A DNA stretch of 64,000 nucleotides from Streptomyces bluensis (GTDB lineage Bacteria > Actinomycetota > Actinomycetes > Streptomycetales > Streptomycetaceae). Where the stretch lies: contig NZ_BMVM01000002.1 of NCBI RefSeq assembly GCF_014650715.1, forward strand, positions 434,001 through 498,000, given 5' to 3'. The notes below the pieces were generated by a model, which worked only from the letters and a program-made list of their open reading frames with translations, searched no databases and was not told the DNA's origin. Of the stretch, positions 35,132 through 44,187 are shown one piece after another. The position numbers were made by a program, and so were the translations under genes. Every line of letters begins with the position of its first letter. The first letter of the stretch is position 1.

Positions 35132-35457
35132 CCCCGGCCTCCCTCGGATCAAGGTCGTACGGCGTTGAGCCTAACCCCGACGGGGGCTCGTGTGCTGGGC
35201 TCTGTTGTGGGGGGCGGATCGCCGTCGGCGGGTTTCCCATGACCGTGGCTCGGACGCCTACGCGTTTGTTGGTGTGTCGGGGGCGTACCGGGAGGTCTCC
35301 GTCCTCGGTCCGGCGGGTCTGTGGCGGGTCAGCCCCTCGGTGGCGGACGCCGGCCGCTGCGGGCGGACACCTCCCGGCACACTCCCTGCCGTGCGTAGGC
35401 GTCTGCGGGCCGGTGGGGCTTCGGGCACGTTGCGATGCCGGGGCGCGCGGCCGTGTC
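35132..35457. other. Gene-free gap between glnE and the glnA-like gene
   Basis: About 330 bases with no convincing coding frame, RNA gene or strong hairpin. Confidence 0.4.
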
Positions 35458-35505
35458 TTTCAGGGGCGCGAGGAACTGCGCGACCAGCCACAACGAACCC
35501 GCAGC
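35458..35505. repeat. Streptomyces-type dispersed intergenic repeat
   Basis: The run beginning TTTCAGGGGCGCGAGGAACT and continuing TGCGCGACCAGCCACAACGA then ACCCGCAG is a word I recognise from many Streptomyces intergenic regions. It lies in a 415-nt gap without genes. Only one copy is in this window, so the repetitive nature rests on recall. Confidence 0.5.
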
Positions 35506-35546
35506 CAGACAACGACCGCACCCCCAACGGCACCCTCAGCGGAGCG

Positions 35547-36908
35547 TCACAGCACCGGCAGGTTCTTCCGCAGCTCGAACGCCGTGACCTCGCTGCGGTA
35601 CTCCTCCCACTCCTGCTTCTTGTTGCGCAGGAAGAAGTCGAAGACGTGCTCGCCGAGGGTGTCGGCGACGAGGTCGCTGCGCTCCATCAGGGACAGGGCC
35701 TCACCGAGGTTCTGGGGCAGCGGTTCGATGCCCATCGCGCGGCGCTCGGAGTTCGACAGGGCCCAGACGTCGTCCTCGGCGCCCGGCGGGAGCTCGTAGC
35801 CCTCCTCGATGCCCTTGAGGCCGGCGGCCAGCAGCACCGCGTACGCCAGGTACGGGTTGGCGCCGGAGTCCAGGGAGCGGAACTCGATGCGGGCCGAGCC
35901 CGTCTTGCCGGGCTTGTACATGGGGACGCGGACCAGGGCCGAGCGGTTGTTGTGGCCCCAGCAGATGTACGAGGGGGCCTCGCCGCCCGCGCCGGCGGTG
36001 CGCTCGGCGCCGCCCCAGATGCGCTTGTAGGAGTTGACCCACTGGTTGGTGACGGCCGCGATCTCCCCCGCGTGCCGGAGCAGGCCCGCGATGAAGGAGC
36101 GGCCGACCTTGGAGAGCTGGTACTCCGCGCCCGACTCGTAGAACGCGTTCCTGTCGCCCTCGAAGAGGGAGAGGTGCGTGTGCATGCCACTGCCCGGGTG
36201 CTCCGAGAACGGCTTCGGCATGAACGTCGCCTGGACGCCCTGCTCCAGCGCGACCTGCTTCATGACCAGGCGGAACGTCATGATGTTGTCGGCCGTGGAG
36301 AGCGCGTCGGCGTAGCGCAGGTCGATCTCCTGCTGGCCGGGGGCGCCCTCGTGGTGGGAGAACTCCACCGAGATACCCATGGACTCCAGCATGGTGATCG
36401 CCTGGCGGCGGAAGTCCATGCCGACGTGGGTCGGGGTGTGGTCGAAGTAGCCCGAGTTGTCGGCCGGGGTGGGGCGGGAGCCGTCGAGCGGGCGGTCCTT
36501 CAGGAGGAAGAACTCGATCTCCGGGTGGGTGTAGAAGGTGAAGCCCAGGTCGGAGGTGCGGGCCAGGGCGCGCTTGAGGACGTAGCGCGGGTCCGCGAAG
36601 GAGGGCGAACCGTCCGGCATGAGGATGTCGCAGAACATACGGGCCGTCCCGGGCGCCTCCGCGCGCCACGGCAGGACCTGGAACGTCGAGGGGTCCGGCT
36701 TGGCGATCATGTCGGACTCGTAGACGCGGGCGAAGCCCTCGATGGCCGAGCCGTCGAAGCCGATGCCCTCGTCAAAGGCCTGTTCCAGCTCGGCGGGGGC
36801 CACGGCCACGGACTTGAGGAAGCCCAGCACGTCCGTGAACCACAGGCGTACGAACCGGATGTCGCGCTCCTCCAAGGTGCGGAGCACGAACTCCTGCTGC
36901 TTGTCCAT
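35547..36908 (-). CDS. glnA2: GlnA-like glutamine synthetase family protein, GlnA2 type (probable gamma-glutamylpolyamine synthetase)
   Basis: Cytoplasmic ATP-dependent gamma-glutamyl ligase of 453 aa, GS class I fold. Motifs: GIGFDGSAIEGF, HPEIEFFLL (metal-binding Glu), HHEGAPGQQEIDL, SGMHTHLSLF (ATP loop) and KTGSARIEFRSLDSGANPYLAYA. In S. coelicolor the GlnA2 paralogue near glnE is a polyamine glutamylating enzyme, not a glutamine producer; I assign that type from locus order and motifs, not from a search. The tyrosine region that GlnE would modify differs from the canonical one as far as I can judge by eye. Start ATG 36908. Confidence 0.88.
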   Translation of the reverse strand: MDKQQEFVLRTLEERDIRFVRLWFTDVLGFLKSVAVAPAELEQAFDEGIGFDGSAIEGFARVYESDMIAKPDPSTFQVLPWRAEAPGTARMFCDILMPDGSPSFADPRYVLKRALARTSDLGFTFYTHPEIEFFLLKDRPLDGSRPTPADNSGYFDHTPTHVGMDFRRQAITMLESMGISVEFSHHEGAPGQQEIDLRYADALSTADNIMTFRLVMKQVALEQGVQATFMPKPFSEHPGSGMHTHLSLFEGDRNAFYESGAEYQLSKVGRSFIAGLLRHAGEIAAVTNQWVNSYKRIWGGAERTAGAGGEAPSYICWGHNNRSALVRVPMYKPGKTGSARIEFRSLDSGANPYLAYAVLLAAGLKGIEEGYELPPGAEDDVWALSNSERRAMGIEPLPQNLGEALSLMERSDLVADTLGEHVFDFFLRNKKQEWEEYRSEVTAFELRKNLPVL

Positions 36909-37180
36909 GTCTAGCTTCCACCCATCCTTGCTGGTCAGGCCGCCTGGTCCCGAGCCACACGGGAAACGGTCCGGCACCTGAGCATCCCACCACACCACCA
37001 TTTCATGCGCGTTGCGGACCTTGATCGTTCGACCGACCTCGGGGGGAACGCCTCGCGCACGGCAGGTGGACGGCTCGTGCGTCAGATGTATCGCTCTGAC
37101 GCCCATAGTGCCTGCTCGGCCGCCCATCCGTAATGCCCGGGTGCTCCCCATCCCGCCCGGACGCTTCCCCGCCCGCTTTA

Positions 37181-37200
37181 ATTTGCATCTCAAATGCAAG
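37181..37200 (+). promoter_or_regulatory. NsrR-type operator upstream of hmp
   Basis: ATTTGCATCTCAAATGCAAG: a dyad of TTGCAT and ATGCAA in an AT-rich island 50 nt before hmp. The word GCATCT is shared with the nsrR promoter at 38916-38921. Confidence 0.55.
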
Positions 37201-37251
37201 TTTTATTACCGTGCTGTGCGGTCACGGCGCTGTCGAGCCCGAGGAGTCCCG

Positions 37252-38445
37252 ATGCTGACCCAGCAGTCCGCCGCCACCGTGCGCGCCACCCTCCCCGCCG
37301 TAGGGGCGGCCATCGGCGAGATCAGCGCGTGCTTCTACGACAGGCTGTTCACGGCCCACCCCGAGCTGCTGCGCGACCTCTTCAACCGCGGCAACCAGGC
37401 AGCGGGCACCCAGCGGCAGGCCCTCGCGGGCTCCATCGCCGCCTTCGCCGCCCACCTCGTGGAACGTCCGGGCGACCGGCCCGACGCGATGCTGCGCCGC
37501 ATCGCCCACAAGCACCCCTCGCTGGGCATCGCCCCGGAGCAGTACGAGGTCGTCCACGAGCATCTCTTCGCCGCCATCGCCGCGGTACTCGGCGAGGCCG
37601 TCACCCCCGCGGTGGCGGCCGCCTGGGGCGAGGTCTACTGGCTGATGGCGAACGCGCTGATCGCGATCGAGCGGCAGCTGTACGAGAAGGGCGGCACCGG
37701 GGGCGGGTGGCGCGAGTGGGAGGTCGTCGGGCGCGCCGAGGAGACGGCTGACGTCGTCGCCTTCGAGCTGCGGCCGGGCGACGGCGGGCCCGTGCCCGTG
37801 CACTGCGCGGGGCAGTACGTGTCCGTGCAGGTCACGCTCCCGGACGGGGCCCGGCAGATACGGCAGTACAGCGTGGCCGGCGCGCCCGGATCGGCCACGC
37901 TCCGCATCGGCGTGAAGCGGGTCCACGGCGGCGGCACACCGGACGGCGAGGTCTCGAACCACCTCCACGCGCACGTGCACGTCGGTGACCGGCTGCGCGT
38001 GTCGGCCCCGTACGGCGATCTCGTCCTCGACCAGGACACGGACGCGCCCCTGCTGCTCGCCTCCGCGGGCATCGGGGTGACACCCATGGTCGCCATGCTG
38101 GAGCAGCTCGTGCTCCGCGGGCACGACGCCCCGGTCACCGTCGTACACGCCGACCGCTCCCCCGCCGGGCACGCCCTGCGCGCCGACCACGAGGGGTTCG
38201 CGGCGAAGCTCCCGGACGCCTCCGTGCACGTCTGGTACGAACAGCCGGAGCCGGGCCACCCCGCCGACCGCACGGGACTGGTGGATCTGTCCGCACTCGA
38301 CGTCCCGTCCGGTACGCGCGCGTACCTGTGCGGTCCGCTGCCCTTCATGCGCGCGGTACGGGCCCAGCTGATCGGCAAAGGCGTCGCGCCGGCCGACATT
38401 CACTACGAGGTGTTCGGGCCGGACCTCTGGCTCGCCCGGGACTGA
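37252..38445 (+). CDS. hmp: Flavohemoglobin nitric oxide dioxygenase
   Basis: Cytoplasmic enzyme of 397 aa converting NO to nitrate with O2 and NAD(P)H. Globin domain about 1-140 (proximal heme His in RIAHKHPSLGIAPEQYEVVHEHL; PheCD1/TyrB10 region CFYDRLFTAHPELLRDLFNR). FAD domain about 150-255 (RQIRQYSVAGAP is the RxYS flavin motif). NAD domain about 260-397 (LLLASAGIGVTPMVAML, YLCGPLPFMRAV). GAGGAG precedes ATG 37252. Facing nsrR, with an NsrR-like dyad upstream. Confidence 0.95.
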   Translation: MLTQQSAATVRATLPAVGAAIGEISACFYDRLFTAHPELLRDLFNRGNQAAGTQRQALAGSIAAFAAHLVERPGDRPDAMLRRIAHKHPSLGIAPEQYEVVHEHLFAAIAAVLGEAVTPAVAAAWGEVYWLMANALIAIERQLYEKGGTGGGWREWEVVGRAEETADVVAFELRPGDGGPVPVHCAGQYVSVQVTLPDGARQIRQYSVAGAPGSATLRIGVKRVHGGGTPDGEVSNHLHAHVHVGDRLRVSAPYGDLVLDQDTDAPLLLASAGIGVTPMVAMLEQLVLRGHDAPVTVVHADRSPAGHALRADHEGFAAKLPDASVHVWYEQPEPGHPADRTGLVDLSALDVPSGTRAYLCGPLPFMRAVRAQLIGKGVAPADIHYEVFGPDLWLARD

Positions 38446-38460
38446 GCCGCCCCCGGGGGC

Positions 38461-38895
38461 CTATGGCGTACGGGAGATCTCCAGCAGTAACGGACCTGTC
38501 GGCTCCGCCACCATGTCCGCCACCGTCACCGGGTCCAGTGAGGCGTAGAAGGCCTCCTGGGCCCGCCGCAGGGCGGCACGCAAACGGCACCCGGAGTGGA
38601 GGGGGCACGGCGTCGCAGCCTCGCAGTCGACAATGTCACCGTCCCCCTCGAAGGCGCGGACGACGGCACCGACCGACGCGGTGCGCCCCTTCTCGCTCAG
38701 GGCGAGGCCGCCGCCCCTGCCGCGCCGCGCGGACACCAGACCCATGTGCTGGAGCCCGGCCACGATCTTCGCCGCGTGCGTGTACGGCACTTCCATGTCC
38801 TCGGCGACCTGACGGGTCGTCGGACTGGACTCGCCCGAGACGGCGAGCCGCATCAGGACGCGCAGAGCCAGGTCGGTGGAGCGCAGGAGCCGCAT
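38461..38895 (-). CDS. nsrR: NO-sensing Rrf2-family repressor
   Basis: Iron-sulfur repressor of 144 aa. Helix-turn-helix RQVAEDMEVPYTHAAKIVAGLQHMGLV and a wing RRGRGGGLALS. Three cysteines at 91, 97 and 103 (spacing 6 and 6) together with Asp8 are exactly the ligand set known for S. coelicolor NsrR [4Fe-4S]. The ATG at 38895 is chosen because the family starts MRL..; a longer frame from 38919 would add eight residues. Neighbour hmp is its expected target; the promoter region 38896-38940 carries the GCATCT word, so autoregulation is likely. Confidence 0.93.
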   Translation of the reverse strand: MRLLRSTDLALRVLMRLAVSGESSPTTRQVAEDMEVPYTHAAKIVAGLQHMGLVSARRGRGGGLALSEKGRTASVGAVVRAFEGDGDIVDCEAATPCPLHSGCRLRAALRRAQEAFYASLDPVTVADMVAEPTGPLLLEISRTP

Positions 38896-38911
38896 GCCGG
38901 AAGCATAGATA

Positions 38912-38930
38912 ATGCGCATCTTGCGTTCAA
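38912..38930 (-). promoter_or_regulatory. Candidate NsrR site in the nsrR promoter
   Basis: AATGCGCATCTTGCGTT region, partial dyad in AT-richer DNA just before nsrR, sharing GCATCT with the hmp site. Confidence 0.4.
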
Positions 38931-39097
38931 TTTATCCGAGGCGCGTGGGTACTAACACGCGTGCCCAAGATCGCTGGTTGGGGTGGCCGCTAGGGGATCG
39001 GGGTCCGTGTGTGTGGCGGTCGCACGTACGGTCCCATGGAGGGATTCAGGAATGCCATGGCGTTACTGCCGGGGATCGTGAGGGGCGAGATCACACA

Positions 39098-40308
39098 GTG
39101 AGGGCGGCTGCGGAAGCTGGGCACGCCCGGTACGCCTATCGGCTGCGCGTGTCGTCCGCTGCCCGCACCGTCCTGTTGGCGGAGTGGGACCGGTGCCGGT
39201 GGGTGTGGAACGAATGTGCCGCCAAGTCCAGAGCCGTGCATCTGCACAACAGGGCGACAGGGGAGAAGAAGACATGCGGCCCGGCTCAGCTCGACAGGAT
39301 GCTGACCGAAGCCCGGAAAACGACGCCGTGGCTGCGTGGAGGTTCGTCGGTTCCTCAGCAGCAGGTCATCCGTGACTTCGGCAAGTCCCGGGCCAAGGCG
39401 CAGAAGGACATCCGGGAAGGCCTGCCGGTTCGGCAGCGGGCGGGGATGCCGAAGTGGAAGACCAAGCGCGAGGCACTGCCGACCCTCAACTACACACAGC
39501 GCGGGTTCCGGTTGAAGGACGGCCGGCTGCACCTGGCGGGCGGCATCGTCGTGGTGGTGGTGTGGTCGCGTGACCTGCCGGCTGAGCCGTCCTCGGTGCG
39601 CGTGTACCAGGACAGCCTCGGGCACTGGTACTGCTCCTTCGTCGTGCCCTTCGAGGTGCAGACGCTGCCGGAGACCGGCCGCGTACTCGGTGTCGACTGG
39701 GGCGTGAAGGAGACCGCGACCACCACATCCGACGCGCACGACCTCCCCCACGCCGAGCACGGCAAGAAGGCCAAGAAGAAGCTGACCCGGTACGACCGGA
39801 TGATGGCCCGCCGCAAGCCGAAGAAGGGTCAGCCCGGATCGAAGGGTTACCGCGAGGCGAAGAAACTGCGGGCGAAGGCACACAAGAAGGTCGCGAGGCA
39901 GCGTGAGGACACCGGCCGCAAGTGGGCCAAGAAGGTAGTCCGCGACCATGACGCCATCGCCGTGGAGGACTTCCGTCCGAAGTTCCTGGCCAGGAGCACC
40001 ATGGCCCGCAAGGCCGCGGACGCCGCCATCGGCGCCACCAAGGCCGCCCTGATCGAGATGGGCCGCAAGCACGGGCGGGACATCCGCCTCGTCCACCCCG
40101 CGCACACCACGATGGACTGCGCGCACTGCGATGCGAGAGCCAAGCACGTACTGCCGCTGGTGAGCGCACCTACACCTGCACCGCATGCGGAACCGTCTGC
40201 CCACGCGACAAGAACTCCGCACGCGTCATGCTCGTCCGGGCTGGTCTCAACCCGGCTGGTGCCGATGGCGGAAGACCTCCTGGAGCGCCGCTCCAGGAGG
40301 CGGCCTGA
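39098..40308 (+). pseudogene. tnpB: TnpB (IS200/IS605 family), frameshifted in the zinc ribbon
   Basis: RNA-guided nuclease relic of the IS605/IS1341 type, about 400 codons from GTG 39098. The RuvC-like catalytic residues GVDWGVKE (first Asp) and IAVEDFRP (Glu) are intact. At about 40160 one base is missing: the first zinc CxxC (CAHC) is in frame, but the second (CTACGTVC) and the third catalytic Asp (PRDKNSARVML) read only in the -1 frame, which runs on to TGA 40308 and ends normally. The product is therefore truncated before the third catalytic residue. No tnpA lies nearby. Basic and Lys-rich as usual. Confidence 0.85.
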
Positions 40309-40352
40309 GCCAGAAATCCCCCCTGCACTTCAGGGAGGGGAGGATTCAAATT
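40274..40352 (+). mobile_element. Right end / omega-RNA region of the TnpB element
   Basis: Two hairpins overlap and follow the 3' end of tnpB: CCTCCTGGAGC-gcc-GCTCCAGGAGG (about 40276-40300) and CCCCCTG-cact-TCAGGGAGGGG (about 40318-40341), ending in AGGATTCAAA. This is the usual layout of an IS605 right end, from which the guide (omega) RNA is processed. The left end is not clear. Confidence 0.5.
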
Positions 40353-40398
40353 ACGATCAGCGGACCCGACCGTCCCATCCCCATAAGGACTCAACGAC

Positions 40399-41058
40399 AT
40401 GTCCGCCAAGAAGAGCAGCTCCGCGGCGCGCAAGGCGCGAATAGAGGAGATGCGTCGTGCCGAGCGCGCCCGCGAGCGCCGCAACCGCATCCTCACGATC
40501 GGCGCGAGCGTGGTCATCGTCGCCGGCCTCGTCGTCGGCGGGACGTTCCTCATCCGCTCGCAGTCCGACGACAGCGATGCCGCCGGTGACACGAAGGCCG
40601 CCTCCGGGAAGTTCGTCACCGGCAAGGACGGGGTGAAGAAGTGGGAGGGCAAGCTGGCCCAGACCCACGTGACCAAGTCCGTGACGTACCCGGTGGAACC
40701 GCCGGTCGGCGGCGACCACAACCCGGTGTGGCAGAACTGCAACGGCGACGTCTACGACAAGGCGATCAAGAACGAGAACGCCGTGCACTCGCTGGAGCAC
40801 GGCGCGGTCTGGGTGACGTACAACAGCGAGGCGTCCGAGGACGACATCAAGGCGCTCGCGGAGAAGGTCAAGCAGACCCCGTACACGCTGATGAGCCCGG
40901 TCGACGACCAGAAGGACCCGCTCATGCTGACCGCGTGGGGGCACCAGCGCACGGTGACGAGCGCGAGCGACCCGAACGTCGGCACGTTCTTCGAGACGTA
41001 CGTGCAGGGCGAGCAGACCCCGGAGCCGGGTGCGGCCTGCACCAACGGCCTCTCCTAG
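40399..41058 (+). CDS. Membrane-anchored DUF3105 protein
   Basis: Protein of 219 aa with a basic coiled-coil-like start (AARKARIEEMRRAERARERRN), one membrane helix (ILTIGASVVIVAGLVVGGTFLI) and an extracytoplasmic DUF3105 domain (YPVEPPVGGDHNPVWQNCNGDVYDKAIKNENAVHSLEHGAVWVTY). The conserved His/Cys residues suggest metal or redox binding, not proven. The TnpB element ends about 46 nt before it. Paired with the DUF305 gene 44 nt downstream. Confidence 0.85.
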   Translation: MSAKKSSSAARKARIEEMRRAERARERRNRILTIGASVVIVAGLVVGGTFLIRSQSDDSDAAGDTKAASGKFVTGKDGVKKWEGKLAQTHVTKSVTYPVEPPVGGDHNPVWQNCNGDVYDKAIKNENAVHSLEHGAVWVTYNSEASEDDIKALAEKVKQTPYTLMSPVDDQKDPLMLTAWGHQRTVTSASDPNVGTFFETYVQGEQTPEPGAACTNGLS

Positions 41059-41102
41059 CCATTGCTGGTCTCCGACAGCAACTGCCTGACACAGTGGGGA
41101 AG

Positions 41103-41723
41103 ATGAAGCACATAGTCTGGATCGCCTCCGGGGCCGCGGCGGCGCTCGTCGCGGCCGGGGCGATCACGTACGCGGTCGCCGACGGCGACGACTCCGCCGC
41201 GAAGGTGCCCGCCGCGGACTCCGCGGACGCGGGCTTCGCCCGGGACATGGCGGTCCATCACCAGCAGGCCGTCGAGATGTCGTACATCGTCCGCGACCGC
41301 ACCGACGACGAGGACGTGCGGCGGCTCGCGTACGACATCGCGCAGACCCAGGCCAACCAGCGCGGCATGATGATCGGCTGGCTCGACCTGTGGGCGCTGC
41401 CGAAGGTGTCGTCGGACGCGCCCATGACGTGGATGGGCATGGGCGACATGGCCTCCGGCAAGGACGGCTCGCTGATGCCGGGCATGGCGACCAACACCGA
41501 GCTGGAGAAGCTCGGCAAGCTCAGCGGCAAGGAGGCGGAGATCTTCTACCTCCAGCTGATGACCGACCACCACAAGGGCGGCATCCACATGGCGCGGGGC
41601 TGCGTCTCCAAGTGCACGGTCGGCGTGGAGAAGAAGCTCGCGCAGGGCATGGTCGCCGGGCAGGAGTCGGAGATCCAGCTGATGACCGGCATGCTCAAGG
41701 AGCGGGGCGCGACGCCGCGTTAG
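41103..41723 (+). CDS. DUF305 protein
   Basis: Exported or membrane-anchored protein of 206 aa with a four-helix ferritin-like DUF305 domain. Signal/anchor MKHIVWIASGAAAALVAAGAITYAVA; repeated histidine motifs MAVHHQQAVEMS and MTDHHKGGIHMARGC mark the two halves of the domain, with many methionines, a pattern seen in proteins linked to copper. GGGGAAG precedes ATG 41103. Adjacent DUF3105 gene suggests a joint envelope or copper-related function; inference. Confidence 0.85.
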   Translation: MKHIVWIASGAAAALVAAGAITYAVADGDDSAAKVPAADSADAGFARDMAVHHQQAVEMSYIVRDRTDDEDVRRLAYDIAQTQANQRGMMIGWLDLWALPKVSSDAPMTWMGMGDMASGKDGSLMPGMATNTELEKLGKLSGKEAEIFYLQLMTDHHKGGIHMARGCVSKCTVGVEKKLAQGMVAGQESEIQLMTGMLKERGATPR

Positions 41724-41810
41724 GGCGGTCCCTGTGCTGTTCCTCCTGGCGCGGGGCCGCCCACGGTGGCCCTGCGCCGGCTCGGGGTCCCTCAGTGCAC
41801 TTCGGTGTCC

Positions 41811-43043
41811 TCAGCGGGCCACCGAGTCCGATCCCCGCGGGACATGCGACGCCACCAGGCGCCCCGGACCACTCCGCCGTACGGCGGCACCCCGCCGGAC
41901 GTCGACCGCGTACGCCACGGCCGCGACCGCCAGCCCCAGCAGCGCCAGTCCGGCGCCCGCGACCGCCGGAGACGTCACCCCGAAGCCTGCGGCGAGCGTC
42001 AGCCCGCCGATCCACGCACCGCCCGCGTTGGCCAGGTTGAAGGCCGCCTGGTTGGCGGAGGAGGCCAGGGACGGGGCCGTGGACGCCTTGTCCATGACCA
42101 TGAGCTGGAGGGGTGAGCCGGTGGCGAAGGCCGCCGTGCCGAGCAGCGTCACGGCGAGGGCCGCCGTCCACGCCGACTCCATCAGCAGCGGGAACAGGGC
42201 CAGCACCACGGCCAGCGAGACCAGGCCGCCGAACAGTGTCCCCCGCAGCGAGCGGTCCGCGAGCCGGCCCCCCAGGAGGTTGCCCACCGTCGCGCCCACG
42301 CCGAACAGTGCCAGCAGCAGCGTGACGCTCGTCTCCGCGTACCCGGCGGCCGCCGTCAGCATGGGCGCGATGTAGCTGTACGCGGCGAAGAGGGCGCCGA
42401 AGCCGGCGACGGTCGTGCCGAGCGCCAGCCAGACGGGCAGCGAGCGGAGGGCGGCCAGTTCACCGCGCAGGCCGCCACCCGGCGTCCCGTCGTGGGCCTG
42501 GTCGCGGGGCAGCAGCAGTGCCAGGGAGCCGATCGCCGCCAGCCCGATCACGCTGACCCCCAGGAACGCGGCACGCCAGCCGAGGTGCTGCCCCACGAGG
42601 GTGGCCGCGGGCACCCCCGCGACGTTCGCGACCGTCAGGCCCAGGAACATCAGCGAGACCGAACGGGCCTTGCGCTCGGGCGCCACCAGGTTCGTGGCGA
42701 CGACGGCGCCCACACCGAAGAAGGCGCCGTGCGGCAGCCCGCTCAGGAAACGGGCGGCCAGCAGCCAGTGCGCGTCGGGCGCGAGGGCCGACAGGGCGTT
42801 GCTGAACACGAACAGCGCCATCAGGGCGATCAGGACCGTGCGGCGGGGCATGCGGGCCGTCACCGCGGCCAGCAGCGGAGCACCGATCACCACGCCCAGC
42901 GCGTACGCCGAGACGAGATGCCCGGCGGTGGGGAGGGAGACGCGCAGGTCGACCGCGACGTCGGGCAGCAGGCCCATCATCACGAACTCGGTCGTACCGA
43001 TCCCGAACGCGCCCACGGCAAGGGCGAGCAGGGCGAGGGGCAT
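41811..43043 (-). CDS. MFS exporter, DHA1 (Cmx/arabinose-efflux-like) family
   Basis: Drug:proton antiporter of 410 aa with twelve helices. N-terminal LALAVGAFGIGTTEFVMMGLLPDVA is the family hallmark; motif A-like loop VTARMPRRTVLI; motif C-like region GVGAVVATNLV. Start ATG 43043 preceded by GAAAGG. Upstream there is a GTTCCG...CGGAAC dyad (43071-43097), possibly an operator; no repressor is adjacent. Confidence 0.88.
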   Translation of the reverse strand: MPLALLALAVGAFGIGTTEFVMMGLLPDVAVDLRVSLPTAGHLVSAYALGVVIGAPLLAAVTARMPRRTVLIALMALFVFSNALSALAPDAHWLLAARFLSGLPHGAFFGVGAVVATNLVAPERKARSVSLMFLGLTVANVAGVPAATLVGQHLGWRAAFLGVSVIGLAAIGSLALLLPRDQAHDGTPGGGLRGELAALRSLPVWLALGTTVAGFGALFAAYSYIAPMLTAAAGYAETSVTLLLALFGVGATVGNLLGGRLADRSLRGTLFGGLVSLAVVLALFPLLMESAWTAALAVTLLGTAAFATGSPLQLMVMDKASTAPSLASSANQAAFNLANAGGAWIGGLTLAAGFGVTSPAVAGAGLALLGLAVAAVAYAVDVRRGAAVRRSGPGRLVASHVPRGSDSVAR

Positions 43044-43070
43044 GGATGGGCCTTTCGGAGGGAGGGTTTC

Positions 43071-43098
43071 GTTCCGTCGTATGTTCAACTGCGGAACA
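43071..43098 (-). promoter_or_regulatory. Dyad upstream of the DHA1 exporter
   Basis: GTTCCG (43071-43076) and CGGAAC (43092-43097), with a nested TGTTC-n7-GAACA (43082-43098), just before the exporter gene. Confidence 0.35.
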
Positions 43099-43152
43099 AA
43101 TTATCCCCGGCCCAGCATTCCAGCGGATGACGCCCCGGTTTCCACCAGGTGA

Positions 43153-44187
43153 TCAGGGGCCCGATGTGCCGAGCTTCACACGTGCCGCGACCGGCAGATG
43201 GTCGCTCGCCGTCGCCGGCAGCGTCCACGACGCCTCCGGTTCGGCGTCCCGCACCAGGATCTGGTCGATGCGGGCCATCGGGAACGACGCCGGCCAGCTG
43301 AAGCCGAAGCCGCTGCCCGCCGCGCCCTGCGTGGAACGCATCTGCGCGGTGACGGCGTTGAGCGCACGGTCGTTCATCGTGCCGTTGAGGTCACCGAGCA
43401 GGACGACCTGCCTGATGGGCTCGTCCGCGATGGCCGCGCCCAGGGCGTTGGCGCTCTTGTCGCGCTGCCGCGCGGTGAACCCGGCCTCCAGCTTCACCCG
43501 CACCGAGGGCAGATGGGCGACGTAGACGGCGACCTCACCCTCCGGTGTCGTCACGGTCGAGCGCATCGCGCGCTCCCAGCCCAGCTTGATGTCGACGGCC
43601 TTGGTGTCGTTCATCGGGTACTTGCTCCACAGCCCGACGGTGCCGACCACCTCGTGGTACTTGTACGTCGGCTCCAGCGCCTTCTCGTAGACCGGCACGG
43701 CGTCCTCGGTCAGTTCCTCCAGCGCCACCAGGTCCGCCCCGGAGGCGGCCACGTCGCGGGCCGTGCCGGACGGGTCCGGGTTCTCCGCGTTGACGTTGTG
43801 CGTGGCGACGGTCAGGTCACCGCCGCTGCTGGCCTTGTCGGTGACCAGCCCGCCGAAGAGGTTCAGCCAGACGGCCGTGGGCAGCAGCACGGCGATGAGC
43901 GCGGTCGCGGACCGGCGGATGAGCGCGAGGACCAGCAGGACCGGGACGAACACCCCGAGCCAGGGCAGGAACGTGTCGGTGAGGCTGCCGAGGTTGCCGA
44001 TCCTGTTGGGGATCCGCACGTGCAGCACCATCATCAGCGCGAGAACCACCGCGAGGGCCGCGATCACGATGCCGCGGCGCCAGATCCCCCGGTCGCCCCC
44101 CGGGCCGCCCCACAGGCGCCGGAACCGGGATCGCTCACGGCCCGCACCCGTGCCGCCGCCCGTCTCCGTCATGTACGCCTGCGCCAT
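43153..44187 (-). CDS. Membrane-anchored endonuclease/exonuclease/phosphatase-family protein
   Basis: Protein of 344 aa. Three helices between residues about 38 and 115, then an extracytoplasmic EEP domain from about 124: LTVATHNVNAENPD, DLVALEELTED, VYVAHLPSV, VVLLGDLNGTMND (catalytic Asp/Asn) and TASDHLPVAARV (catalytic His). Likely a phosphodiesterase acting outside the membrane. GAGG precedes ATG 44187. A 377-nt gene-free gap follows upstream. Confidence 0.88.
   Translation of the reverse strand: MAQAYMTETGGGTGAGRERSRFRRLWGGPGGDRGIWRRGIVIAALAVVLALMMVLHVRIPNRIGNLGSLTDTFLPWLGVFVPVLLVLALIRRSATALIAVLLPTAVWLNLFGGLVTDKASSGGDLTVATHNVNAENPDPSGTARDVAASGADLVALEELTEDAVPVYEKALEPTYKYHEVVGTVGLWSKYPMNDTKAVDIKLGWERAMRSTVTTPEGEVAVYVAHLPSVRVKLEAGFTARQRDKSANALGAAIADEPIRQVVLLGDLNGTMNDRALNAVTAQMRSTQGAAGSGFGFSWPASFPMARIDQILVRDAEPEASWTLPATASDHLPVAARVKLGTSGP

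Noticed and set aside
38941..38961. CGCGTG...CACGCG dyad as the left end of the TnpB element
   Set aside because: Short 6-bp arms and no match to the right-end sequence; the left boundary cannot be fixed.
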